The translations under genes and the position numbers were made by a program. Positions 33,636-46,039 of a stretch of 64,000 nt of DNA are shown here, in pieces. Numbering within the stretch: the first letter of the stretch is position 1; the number at the start of each line of letters is the position of its first letter. The notes under the pieces were generated by a model that saw only the letters and a program-made list of their open reading frames with translations, was not told where the DNA came from and did not search any database. The stretch lies in NCBI GenBank assembly GCA_021234155.1, contig JAJEKV010000027.1, positions 6,012,623-6,076,622 of the forward strand, in the 5' to 3' direction. This DNA comes from Isoetes taiwanensis (lineage: Eukaryota; Streptophyta; Lycopodiopsida; Isoetales; Isoetaceae).

Positions 33636-36600
33636 CAATGCAGTGCCCAAACCCACTACGATAACAACATGCATTCCTATGATAGCGTGTTCAGGGACAC
33701 ATAAGAGAGAGCATGTGAGCACCTTAAACAAGAATATTCATGTGTCTCGGCTATGCCTTTCTGAAGAAAATCGATGTATCAACCAATTGCAAATGTTCAA
33801 CACCGACTCATAAAGATGTGACTAATGACCAATTATCCCCTTTAGCCACAAATGAGTAACGGGGAGTTCACATCCATCCTCCTCTTCTCGATGGCCATAT
33901 GATTCTCTGAACATTTAGTAGTTGTTGCCAGGCCATTCCCATTTTGTATCAGAGAATGCCCCCACAAGCAAAAAACTAAGAAGAGCCAACCCTTCTAATT
34001 TTAGGTAAAAACTCCTACAGTAATGGAAATTGGGGGATCGGATAAATGTTCGGATGAAGGGAAATGACTTGCTATGTATGTTGTTATTGTAATAACCACA
34101 TGAATCAGTAACAGACATAAAGAACCTAAGCGCGTGCTTCCATCATCATCTTCTCGGAGCGTCTGCTGCACTACTCAAAGAGTATATATGGTGGAGATGA
34201 TTGGCTTGGCTTGCATTCATGGATGAACCCATTTAATGGTCCTTCAAGAGGACAAGCTAGCTATTAAATGAGCTTTTGAGGAGTGACAAGGACTACGAGT
34301 CCCGCTAGTCTCATACCATTGTAGGAGATATTACAGTAACTTAGACTCGGGGTGGCTTCTCTGTAGACAATGCCACCTCAAATATTTTTTCCCGCATTTG
34401 ACTACTTGGCTTAACTTCAACAGTACCAATAGCCAAGTTTATCTTCTCCCATTCATGCACATGATTTTGACAAGGATGCTATTGATTCTGAATATTGGAC
34501 ATGGAGTTGTCTTTGCAAGCGTTGATTTGGACATGTATTTCAATTTATGTTGAATATTAAAAACAAACCATTGCCTAAAAATGGTTAGAAAGGAAAAAAA
34601 CCATTGTCAAGACAACATATAAGGCAAAACAAATTTTGCTCAAACATAAACCTAACCTCCCTCTACACTCTACTACCATAGTAGCTCAAATAATGATAAC
34701 ACATAGGGCATGATGGCCTTAACAAAGCCTCAATATGGCTTCCCAGTTCAATCCTCCCCTTTCCTCAATATGGCTTCCCGGACAAGCGTTTTCAATCCTC
34801 CCCTTTCCTTAGGGCGTAGTTCCCTTGGGCAGATGACACCTTGCTTTAAGTCGTGACAAACGTTTTTTAGCACCATTCCCTACTTTTGCTTCGGCTTATT
34901 TCTGGCAATCTAAAAATATCAGAAGTGCAGGAGGACTTCCTTAATTCCCCAAACTAGAATTGGGTTTGCTTCTTGTTGGCCTTTGTTTATTTCTTCCTCT
35001 GAATTTTCTTTCTAATTTGTCTTCGTACGCTTCTTTCAGTTTAGGAGTTGAAGGGCGAAGTGGCCCTTACTTGCACCTTCACAAGCTAATTGAATTACAG
35101 AGTCCTCACGCATAATAGATGTGTAAAGATAATTGTAGGGATTTTAATAGCCGATTGATGTTACAACCGCCATCTTTGAGCCGATGCCACTTTCATAGTA
35201 GGGCAAAGCTTGATTTGGGGGTGGGTTTGGTTGGGGGTGCCTTGTAGAGATGATTCAAGACCAGTAGAATACTAGTGTTTCTAGATAAACACCCGAGCCA
35301 TTGCCAAATTTTTTTTGGGGCCATAAGCCCGAGGATGAGGGCGTTATCCCCCTCAACGCCCCGGTCCAAGGGTAAACCTATCTTCAGCCGTTGGCGCCCA
35401 TGAACCTAGCCTTGGTTTCCGTGATCATAATGCCCTAGGGAATCCCGTTAATTGCTCGTAACCTGCTAATAAGAGTTTGCACCATAGTTTGATCCTAGAA
35501 GGTTGTGCATTATGCATATCCCCAAATACTTAAAACCCATGCTTGAAGCATCTATGCTAAATCTTTCTTGTATTTTGCACAAGTGTGTGCATGACTATCA
35601 GTATAAAATGATTGATATTGGATATTTAGTTATACCATTCTAGTCAAAGTTTTTATTTGGGGCCTTTCTTTGGGCCTTAATTTATGATAGTTGATAGCAT
35701 AAATGGTTTGAAGATCGGTTTGAAGATCCGAATTTACTAGGCAACAGAATTAGGGGGTTATTCAATCCATGGTTCAAAAACGGATTTTGATTGATGTATA
35801 TCATCATTTGATTAATGCGAGTTTTGCTGAGTCTTATTGTGGCAATTCAGCTGGTTGAGCACGAGCTTGTGTGCACATGAGATTTTGCTTGCGATAAAAG
35901 AAGGTAGGTATCATTGCTCCTTCTCTCTTCCGCATCGAATTTATTACATAAGATACTCATCATCAGATCAATAACAGTCTTGGCATGTTTAAAAATCTTA
36001 GGGCCGAAACACAATAGATCAAAACCTTTCTCAAATGCTGAGAATGATACATTTAAAGGGGTTTTGAGAAAACTTTCAAACTCGAAGCAAAAACGTTTTC
36101 CGTGCAATATTCTAAGGCGAAAACAAGGTGTGGCATTTCTGGAATAAGTGTGCCAAGCATAACTGTTCTGTTAACAAGGACATTTTACAACACAATATAT
36201 TGTGTGGGATGCGTATTTCCATTTGCTCCAACCAATAAAACAGATTACTTGCATTTGTTCCTTCATTGCTTGCTTTTAACTTTGGCATCTGGTGCAAAGT
36301 GTCTGAAGTATCTTGTAACCATATAAGCTGCCATGACCTGTACCCCAAGAATTTACTACGCTTGTGGTATCACTTGCCTGCTCAGCTCTACTTCAGTCCT
36401 TTTGCAAGCATATCGTTCTGCTCAAAAGAATCATCTAGGTGTCACCTTTGGAATGCATGCCCTTTAACACTGCACGAAAAAGAAAGCAGGACCATAGCTA
36501 AAGAAATCATTCCAGCTTCAGCATGAGAGCATCTGCAGTACCGCACGAAAAAGTAAGCAGGACCATTATGCTAAAGAAATCATTCCATCTTCAGTGTGAG

Positions 36601-38015
36601 AGCATCTGCAGTGCCACACTCCAATTGCATTCGCTCAGAAGGGATGGAAGCTTTACTGCCAGTGGAAGTGTCAATATATCCTGCAACTAAGGAAGCCTCT
36701 CAAAAACTTCACGAGCTTCTGAAAGCAAGTTCTCCATTTCTAAGTGAAACATACATTGATCTGGGCAGCCTGCAATACCTTGAAACAAATTAAAAGCCTC
36801 GAGCATCAGAATGTGTATATGCCTCCCCATACAGAAAGGCCATTTAAGAATACTAGCTGGTTTTTAAAAGAAAGCACAAATATCCTCTGGCCATGGAGAC
36901 CATACCACAACATCAAAGGCAGGGCATACTATTGCTTTATGACATATAAAGAATGTGATCAACGCAGCAGCAGCCAAACCTTGTCCAACCTGAATTACTA
37001 CCTATTCCAAATGCGTATCCTTGTTTTCTTTACCAAAATGCAATACAAGAGCACTGACCAGATGAAGCACAGACAGCATTTTGCCTAACGTACCCTGTCA
37101 AATATAACGTTTAAGCATCTGATTGTAAATTACATAACCTCATATATCCCTTAGTGATGCGCAGAGAAGCAAAGACGGCATGGCTTCCTTCCTCACGCTG
37201 AGACCTTTAACAAAGAAACCATTTTATGTGGAGATAACACGAATGGTGCTTTCTATAGACATTAATCTGAGGAACCATAAAACTTTCTCCAATAAATCTT
37301 GCCCTTGGTAAACTTGCTGACGAAAGCAGCAGAGGTTGATTTGATAATACGGTAAGTTCCACGAAAGCATTCTAATAAGAAATTATTACATATAAGATAA
37401 TGCGTTTAGCTAAGGTACTGAAAGCTGGAAGAACTATCAAATTACATTATGATGACAGCACATCCTTGTTTAAACCAGAAAGCTGACCTGATAGACAGCA
37501 GCTGTTCCTGCTGCACTCAAGGTTCCGCTAGCCAAAAATCCGAACCGAGAAGAATTACATTACAAGCGCATCTCATAATACCCCATTCATTCAACACAGT
37601 TGGTTTTGATTGCTAGCAGAAATGGAAGACAACACTAGCAGAATGGCCTGATATTAGCCGTTCAGTCCTCACGTCTGTCTAAGAGGCAAACAGTGCATCG
37701 AAAGGCTGCTATTAGCCTGCCGCAATGGGGTGATGTTTCAGAGAAGCTTAAGAAAAGAGACAAGCTCTTTACAACACTTTGCATGAGCAACGGAGTGGAA
37801 GGATCCGAAAAATTTCTAGAGCTGTAGTCAGCTGTTGGGTAAAAGCTTTGTACAATATAGCAAGGGTTTCACTTTAAAGCGTCGGTCCAAGAACAAGCAT
37901 CCCCAGACGCGTCGGCACAAGAACGAAGAAAAAGACTGATCCATCGCACCGTAAATGGAAAACTAAAAAAGAGAGAGAGAGCAGTAGGGCTGGCTACTTG
38001 TCAAACAAACACTAT

Positions 38016-38057
38016 ATCCCACTGGAACACATTGCAACAACAGATAGCATATAAAAG
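38016..38057 (+). promoter_or_regulatory. USE and TATA of U6 copy 2
   Basis: ATCCCACTGGA at 38016-38026 and TATAAAAG at 38050-38057, 23 bases apart, TATA starting 30 bases upstream of the snRNA. Confidence 0.85.
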
Positions 38058-38079
38058 GTACAACTCAGCAAAGTTTAAT

Positions 38080-38097
38080 GTCCTTCGGGACATCCGA

Positions 38098-38129
<32 letters not shown>

Positions 38130-38180
38130 GGCCCCTGCGCAAGGATGACACGCATAAATCGAGAAATGGTCCAAATTTTT
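38080..38180 (+). ncRNA. U6: U6 spliceosomal snRNA, copy 2
   Basis: Identical in its core motifs to copy 1 (ACAGAGA box, AGC triad, GATGACACGCA, T8 terminator). It has the GATAAAATTGGAAC form expected for plant U6. The 5' stem-loop is again GTCCTTCGGGAC. Promoter is intact. With copies 3 and 4 it shows no internal damage, so it is a candidate for a working gene. Confidence 0.96.
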
Positions 38181-38522
38181 TTTCCAATGTTCCGCTTGTA
38201 TTCTTGCTCGAAATATGATTCCGATTTCTTAAAATTTTAGAATATTCCCACCATTTTACCAGTGATTGTTGTTTGGAATTGCCATGGTCAACCCTTGAAG
38301 AACACTGCCAAACGTTAAGTATTTTTGGCAAAGATATTCATGGTCTTGTTCATATTAACATTTTGCCAAAAAAATGCCACGACAAACCCTATGGTCTCGA
38401 TTGGACATATGGTCCTCGACCCTCCTGTGCAAGAGAAGCCACAATCACAAACAAGCTCGACACCAAGCACTGCGGCCTGCCAGCTAGTGCTCCACATGAA
38501 GTCGGGGCGCATAATAGCCCGG

Positions 38523-38915
38523 GGAAAGGAATGCATTGGAGGCGTGGAATGCATTATTCACCTTTTTTCCTTAATGTGGATAAGTGGTTTTGGCCCGGGA
38601 GCAGTCCAAAAAATCGGAGGAACTTGTATAACAAAGGTCTATTCTTCCAATTCAGCTCTCATAAACTTGCAATATTTTTGTTTCCTCAACTCTCAAAACC
38701 AAAGACTAAACCACGTATCGCATACACGAGAAGCAATAAGAAATTACATCACAAACGGTGCGGGCGCACCATCCTTCCAGCGCCATAAACTTTCAAGGCT
38801 TCCACACCGACGGGACCCGGCATGTTAGGCGACATGTCCACTCAACAGATCTCGCCATAATGCGCATCCAATCTTTTTTTCGTTTCCATACCATGCGGAT
38901 ATCGACCACAAAACC
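38523..38915 (+). repeat. Repeat R, copy B1 (truncated)
   Basis: Copy of repeat R behind U6 copy 2. It stops at ATCGACCACAAAACC, where block B jumps to sequence matching 11591. Confidence 0.75.
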
Positions 38916-39406
38916 TTGATGCTTGCAAAATATGATGCATGCCTTGATCGTAAACTAAAACCAAATATACCTCACTTAGAGTTGTATTCTTTGAATCATG
39001 ATGATGCTTTCTAGAAGGTGCATGAGAAAATGCCATTTTGAGTTTTTTTATGCTTCTCGATGATATATTTCAATAAAAAATATGGAACTTTTCGTTGTTT
39101 ACGCTAAATTTTGTCCTAATTTGTGTGCTCTTAGTTAAGATAAAGCAGAATGAAATGGGTCCAAATGCACCTTCCCCTACTTTATTTTCGAGATGAAACT
39201 TGCTTATAGTCAGCTTTGCAGTAGCATAAAAGAAAAAGATTAGCTGCAGACTAGACTGCTTGTCAAACTCTGCCAGGTGAAATCAAAGCATTTGCATGTT
39301 TTCACAAATTAAGAGAAACAAATAAAGTATAGAAGTGGACAGATAGCATGAGATAAGAATGTTACTTGAGGACAACATGGGATGCATGTCAAGAAGGTGA
39401 ATAGTT

Positions 39407-39932
39407 CTACTTCGTTCATCAATTATTAAGGCCCCAAAGGGGCCAAAAATTTTTTGGGTTAACACACAAACCATTACATCCAGCACTCTAATATTAAATC
39501 CCCCTTGAAACCCCCTTTGGTTTGGGTGCATATTCAAACGGGGGGTGACTCCGGGCATCGAGAGCTGTTGGATAGGCATATTCACCTTTTATTCCTTAAT
39601 CTACACCATGCATAAAGTTCCTCGTTTGTGGGGTATGCATGTACAAAAATTGCTATACTGTATAACAAAATTGCAAAATACTATAAGGTTTGAGGTAATA
39701 TACTACATGGTGTTGATTTATACATGCGAAACATAATTTTATGAGCTCGAAAAAGCTGCGGCCTATACCATTGTAGAAAAGATGAATGAAACGCCACCCC
39801 TATCGGTGAATATGCACCCAAACCAAAGGGGGTTTCAAGGGGATTTAATATTAGAGTTTGGATGTAATGGTTTGTGTGTTAACCCAAAATTTTTGGCCCC
39901 TTTGGGGCCTTAATAATTGATGAACTAAGTAG
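39407..39932. mobile_element. Non-autonomous TIR element (MITE-like)
   Basis: Inverted repeats of about 145 bp bound this 526-bp element. The left end reads CTACTTCGTTCATCAATTAT, the right end is its complement (ATAATTGATGAACTAAGTAG). Both arms contain the internal palindrome GGCCCCAAAGGGGCC and the block AACACACAAACCATTACATC. The ~230-bp centre has no ORF of note. No convincing target-site duplication is visible, so the superfamily is not assigned. It lies at the exact point where block B departs from block A. Confidence 0.85.
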
Positions 39933-39992
39933 AAAAATATTTGTAATGATATTATAGACACAATTAGAAACATTTTATTGATATCTATCTAT

Positions 39993-40500
39993 TTAGGAAT
40001 TTAAAATAGCAAAAAGAAATAAAAACCATGATATAAAGTTTAAAGGCTTCAATATTGTAGCGATGTAAGATGTGATAATGTTCACTGATGCAATAGTTTG
40101 AACGCTAATAAGCATGATGTTGATAACAATGGCAGTGCCATATTCATCGAACATGGATCCAACAAAGGCGGGTAGAGCAAGACAGAGATCATTGCTTGTC
40201 ATTGGAGCTGTGGGAATGTTAAAATCTCTTGATAGATGTATTTGAAGATCCATCTCGCAAAAAGCCATAATAGTTTATGTTCCAACTGTAACCAAGTCTG
40301 CAGAAAAGAGGCATCATCCCATGCTTACTCCCAAGTCTGTGTTTCCAATATCATTTGACAAACTGGAAGGAGTACAATCATACAAGATGAAAGGGGATGT
40401 TCCAAATAATGGACCAAATGCTCCAAGCCATGCAGCAGCACTAATATAAATTCCATATGGGCCATAAATAGTTGGGTATATTGATTTCCCCTAGAACTTC
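39993..40500 (-). pseudogene. Membrane-protein-like fragment, unrecognised
   Basis: Two minus-strand open stretches in succession. The first (from about 40485 to 40310) includes YPTIYGPYGIYISAAAWLGA, then FGPLFGTSPFILYDC. The second (91 codons, 39993-40268) includes LALPAFVGSMFDEYGTA, then IVINIMLISVQTIASVNIIT and a hydrophobic end FISWFLFLFAIL. Glycine/aromatic-rich hydrophobic segments suggest a polytopic transporter. A stop and a frame change separate them; no family recognised. Confidence 0.4.
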
Positions 40501-40995
40501 AAATTCTCCTGCATAGTATCCAATGGGATGTTTTAATATCAAGTATGATGCAACAAGCTTGGCTTCATCTTTCACACTTTATTCGTTTATGAAATACACT
40601 TAGATACATCTCAAAAAATTTTAAAACGCACTGTTTAATTTGTCTAAAAAAATTTAATTAATACATACCACCTTCGATGACCGGTGAGAATCGGGTAATG
40701 ATGAAAATTAGCGGTAATGATGAAAATTAGCGGATCGGGTGAGACCGCACCTGATTTACAAACATGATTTACAAACAAAAAACTAAACCTTAAACCCCAC
40801 CTCTTCTTACTTGCACTTTTATAGGTGACAAAGCCAATCCCTCAATGGGCTCTCAACAAAAACCTCAACATTTGGACCCAGTTTGCCAATTCGTGTCTGT
40901 TTTCAGAAGGGTCAGAATTTGTGCTCAGATTTGTGCTTGAAGGATATTTTATCGATCCTCTGACATACTGGAAACAACAATGAACTGCACAAAAT

Positions 40996-41236
40996 AGGTT
41001 GCATGTTCTTTCTGATGGCCTGCAATGCATCCTTTCTACTTATGTAAAAGCCTTCTCATTTGATGCCAAGACATAAATCCTCGCCCCTTGCATCACATGT
41101 TTACATTTTGCTCTCAATAGGTTGCATGTTCTTTCTGATGGCCTGCAATGCATCCTTTCTACTTATGTAAAAGCCTTCTCATTTGACGCCAGTACATAAA
41201 TCCCTGGCCCCTTGCATCACAGGTTTACGTTTTGCT
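40996..41236 (+). repeat. Tandem duplication, unit about 121 bp
   Basis: AGGTTGCATGTTCTTTCTGA through GCATCACATGTTTAC...CTCA occurs twice head to tail with few changes. Confidence 0.88.
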
Positions 41237-41335
41237 CTCAGTTCGAAGCCCCATCATGAGGCTGGAAAGTGCCATAAGGCCTCCTGGAGCAGGGCCTGTA
41301 GGGTTTAGGAAGCAATAGAAATTAATTACCAGTAA

Positions 41336-41417
41336 ATTACCAGCCAAATCAAACTGATGGGAGCCGATGCCCTGCATTTTACCAGCCAAATCAAACTGAT
41401 GGGAGCCGATGCCCTGC
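41336..41417 (+). repeat. Tandem duplication, unit 41 bp
   Basis: TTACCAGCCAAATCAAACTG followed by ATGGGAGCCGATGCCCTGCAT is present twice in a row without change. Confidence 0.9.
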
Positions 41418-43649
41418 ATTTGCCCAAAAGAGGCCAACATTTTGAGGTAGAAGAATTTGAAGCAGAAGAGCTATGATGGAGACGAAATCGGCTGCTGTAG
41501 AATAATTCATCCAATTTTATAATATCAGACATGCTGCATTGCACAAATGTTCCGCGTAAAGCAAGAATCAAATTAAGACTGCTTTTGAGAAGCTAGGACT
41601 TACGAGGTTGTCACTGGACACAAGGTCGGGGAAGCCATATCCACTTAGTAACGATTTTTCTGTGTAGATTCATTCAACACTAGCTGGCCGGGTCAAGTCG
41701 AGATTTACCCCTTGCAATATCACCGCCATGCTCTCATACCGGACCTACCAAGCTTTTACCCCTACCCACCAAGCAACAAAAGAAAAGGGGCCATATGGAT
41801 TTATCATCGAACCGTGCCACAAACCAAAGTCGACTCTTGTTTCCCCTTGTAAATGCATGGGGGACAATTTTCTCTGTTGTTGGCGAGTGCAAAGATCGGC
41901 AAGCTAGAAGAGCAAAAGAATGGAAACCCTAGAATACATAGCTCGTCATCTGCATGTTGGCTTTTGATTGGGCTATGGAAATAGGGTGTTTATTGTGAGC
42001 CCTTGATTAAGGACTCACGACTCCATCTCGGCCATTAACATAACATATAGCACAAACATGGGTCTAAACCATTACAAATATGAAATTAGAAAGTGAAAAT
42101 ACAGTGCGCACTCTAGATGTACGCATTAGTACACCTTGCAGAATACAACCACCAAATCATATAAAAACCATAGGGAAAAATGTACAAAAATACAAAAACA
42201 ACCCCCTGTTATTATGCTACATATTTAGTATACAACAATGCTACGTTAACACCATCAACTGATGCATCCATCAGGTTTGCACTGAGCCACATAATTATAA
42301 ATTTTGTACCAAGCCTATGTGCGTATAGGCACTAATGGTGAAAATTTTTGTATAGTCAATTCCCCATGCGCGCATAGACCTTGAATATGTGAAATTGTTT
42401 AATAGTTAATGGCTATCTTGACCAGGGTAAATTTTGTGGCTATGCACCTATAGGTCTTGTACAGGGTAAATTTTCTAGAACTAAATGGTTATATGATAGG
42501 CACGAATAGTAAAGTTTTATAGCCTTAAACATTATGAATGCAAACTTAACATCTTTAGCATTGTTTTTATTGTTTTGAATTTACTAAAAATTCAATGTTC
42601 TCTCAGATTAAGCTATTTTCATATTATGTTGAGGTATTTCAATATTTAGCGGTGCTTGCGTAACCCCCGTGATAACTATTACCGCAATTCGCTTGTCCAT
42701 GTGTCCGCACACATCATCAAAAATTGGCGTGGCATAATTATCATCGTTAGATTCCTTATTGTGGCTAGGAAAATTAGAAATAATATGAAATTTTCCTTCA
42801 GACTTCTATTGTGAAGTCTGGCTGGTCGACGAGCCCATTTTTGGGTAAGCAGAATCGTTAGAAACTGTGGGAGCCGTTACAGAACCGACTGAGTCCCGTG
42901 ATTTATTTCGACCTCTGTTTTTCGATGGCTTCATGCCAAAAGATATTTTTTGCCTTTTCCCTCTTGAATGCAATTGCATGCGACAATGGAGCAGCAGAGC
43001 AAGGGAAATAAACACTTGATTGCATTTTCTTAGACGGTTGGACATCGGATATACTTCTTGTGAGTACCATTATTGATATGTATGCAAAATATTTATATCT
43101 TAGGTTTGTTTCTTTTCAAAGAATGACACAATAAATTTCCGTGTGATGTGATAGAATGGTGCTTAAACCTTCGTAATGATCTCTCCCAGCTCTCGCAAGC
43201 TCATCCTTATCAAAGTAAGTTCAAAGATATCAAACAGGATTTGGATGGCAAACGGCCCAAGAGAGGTTTTAGTAGATGTCTCCCAAGACGTTTTCTCACC
43301 ATGTTTCCTTCACAAGGAAAAAGTTCATCTACATGTTCTCAGTTGCTTGTTAAGAAAAGCTTGACTCTTTGCTTTTCTTCTTTTGGCGCATGAGTGTATT
43401 ATCACAACCTCGTTGTGTGATTTCATGAAGATACATTTTGCCTTTCTTCTCTTAAGATAGTAAGCCCCTGATTGGAAGTTGAATGACATATTTAGATTCC
43501 TTGTAAGATTTAGCCATTACATTTGCTTACTACACTCTCTCGGCAAGGTCTGTCGCCCTAACATGGCTTAATGGGTTAGTGCCTCGAACCTTTGTGTTTA
43601 CATATTGTTGGGGATCCAAGGCAAAATAGGATTGTGTTAAGGTCATTCA

Positions 43650-44330
43650 ATTGAGTCCAGAGAGTTCGAGAGACTTCCGATCTATGCGTAATGTCATGAT
43701 AAATTTGAAGGAAATCTAACCTACCGCAGGTCATGTTTTGATGTTAGAGTTAAAACAATGGCCATAATTGGGGACTAAGGTCTAGACTTGAAAGTGCGCT
43801 TTGAAAGTGAGCAATTCAAACCGGAGAAGGTGATCCAAAAATTGAGTCCTGCTGGACTACGCTTTGGAAATTTATTGATCCATGCTTTTGAATTCGTTTA
43901 TTCCGATGTTACAATTGAGACGGAGATGGAGACAAGACTCCCGCACATAGAGCTATTTTGGTAAGAGTTTGTTCAACTTCGTGGATATGACCCATTCCTT
44001 ACAAACCTTGTGATATTTCCTAAGAATATGGAAAATGTTTACTTGTCGCTATTAGCTTAGAATCTTTCTTCTTCCCAGGAACATTAGCTAAAGCACAACA
44101 CATCAACACAACAATAGAGATATATTACTTGTAAAGTCTACAATTTGTTGGGATCATATAACATGATAAAGGGACGTGCTAATCGGGTTTCTTACCCGTG
44201 CCAGCCAGATCATTAGTTTTCGTGGCAATGTTTGAGCATAGATTGCAAGAAAAGACATGTGCAAACGATTCATGTCACGACATCCGTGACTCTAGTAATG
44301 CATGCATTGCTTCTTTACATTTATCTTGGT
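43650..44330 (+). pseudogene. BTB/POZ-domain protein fragment (block B copy)
   Basis: Matches 14242-14925: the zinc-type N-terminus, a GT-AG intron and the BTB core can be followed, but frames are disturbed at more places than in block A, mainly around CAG and CTG sites. Not able to encode a full BTB protein as it stands. Confidence 0.7.
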
Positions 44331-45140
44331 CAATATCATATAAATAGAATGTCATGTTTTGCATTGCAGATTGTACATTACAAGTGTGCATAAGTGTCTT
44401 TCATCACATGATAAGCTTTCAAATACCAATCGCGTCTTCTCTTTTTGTACTCCATTATTCATCTCTTTTCCAACATTGCCTAGGCATATCTAATACTATA
44501 TTTTATTCGTTGAATCATTACGTCAAAAGACAAGGTTCTTTTCTTTTATATCATCTTTCAGAGATCATTATACCCTTCAATGTCTTTCTAAAAATGTCTT
44601 TCTAAAAGTAAATGTAGAGACTATGGAAAAGAGAAAGAGCATTTTAAAAGAGCCATTCGTTTATGCTCCTGTGAAGCAGTAGTTCTTGAAATGTTTGAAA
44701 GATCCACAAACATGAAAATTGTGTTACAATTTATAGCACTTCAAGTGGCATAACTAGTTTGCAGACTGTGAAGAGTGAAAAGTGGCCCCAAGACGATGTC
44801 TTACTGACCTATCCTGAAAATGGATGGTTTAACAATTATTGAGCCTATTACTTGCGGGGCATTAGGCCATATCATAAAGGATGATTTATTCTTGGAATGA
44901 AGAGTGGTATAACAGTGGGACAATGTTGCCAAAGTGGTATCAGATAAAGCTTGGCTCTTCCAATTTGTTCTTTGCAAGTTATGAGAATCTAGAACTCATA
45001 ATAAAAAAAGTTAAGTTGAAAATCATATTGCAGATTGAGGACTCTCGCCATGCATCCAAACTGCCGATAAGAAGAGAACTCTGCAACCTGTACTTCAGGA
45101 AAGGAATGCCCTGTGCTTCAGGAAAAGAATGCTCTGTGCT

Positions 45141-45329
45141 TTACTGAGCCCTCAGTAGTCATTATCTAAGCTTGTCTAGTATCATCATTACTGCAAAGGT
45201 TTTTCCCTTGAAAACCTTTCGAGGCAGGGGTTTTTTAATCCTAGTAGTAATGATTGTACTAGCCCATTATATGGGTCCCATGACCTATTGGTCTCCGTGG
45301 ACGTTAAAAAAACTATTCTATTCTATTCT
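45141..45329 (+). mobile_element. LINE-like 3' tail, copy 1
   Basis: 189 bp from TTACTGAGCCCTCAGTAG to a tail of repeated CTATT units (AACTATTCTATTCTATTC). Nearly identical to 50155-50346. It is inserted just ahead of repeat R copy B2 and is mostly missing at the matching site in block A. A fixed 5' start with a variable simple-repeat end suggests a SINE or a 5'-truncated LINE; the class is inferred. Confidence 0.6.
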
Positions 45330-45332
45330 TTA

Positions 45333-46039
45333 GGAAAGGAATGCCTGGAGTCAGAATGCATTCTGTCAGAACCTTTTCGGCAGCGAAGCAGGTTTTTGGC
45401 CCTGGAGCAGTCTCGAAAGTTGGAGGAATCCACCGCAAAGGTGTATTCTTTCGACTGAGGTCTCATAAAATTGCAATATTTTCGTTTTCTCAACTCTCAA
45501 AACCAGCACTAAACCACGTATCACACACAGAAGCAATAAGAAATTACATCACAAACAGGTACCAGACCGCACCATCCTTCCAGGTGCTCTTAAACTGCTC
45601 AGGCTTCTATACCTGACAGGATCGACATGTTAGACGACATGTCCACTCAACAGATCTCGCCATGTGCGCATCCAATCCTTTCTGTTTCCATATCATGCGC
45701 ATATCAACCACCACAAAACGGAGGCCTCAAGTTAAAAAAGCCATTTTGACCACTAACTGCCAATAACTCCTCAAACTTGCAGAAACATGCGGATTTCTAT
45801 ACAATACGCCAAGGCCAAACCATGCCAGAAAACCCCTCCACAAATACAAAACGAAAATATTGCAAGTTAATGAGAATCCGGTATTGAAATACGCAGCTAA
45901 AGAAACAATTGAATTTTGATTGGGACGCCATATGTTAGGATGCATGTGGCTTCAAAGTCCATGCAAAAGTAGAATGTTTCTAACTCTCACGCAATCAATA
46001 TGAAATTTTAGCTATAGCCGGAAGTTGAAAGTTACAACA
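45333..46039 (+). repeat. Repeat R, copy B2
   Basis: Counterpart of 15757-16470, full-length form including the ~240-bp middle part. Confidence 0.75.

Larger units (their letters stand above)
40501..42225. other. Sequence private to block B
   Basis: No recognised gene. It contains a ~120-bp tandem duplication (40996-41236), a 41-bp tandem duplication (41336-41417) and two copies of a 19-bp AATGATGAAAATTAGCGG unit near 40700-40740. Confidence 0.6.
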
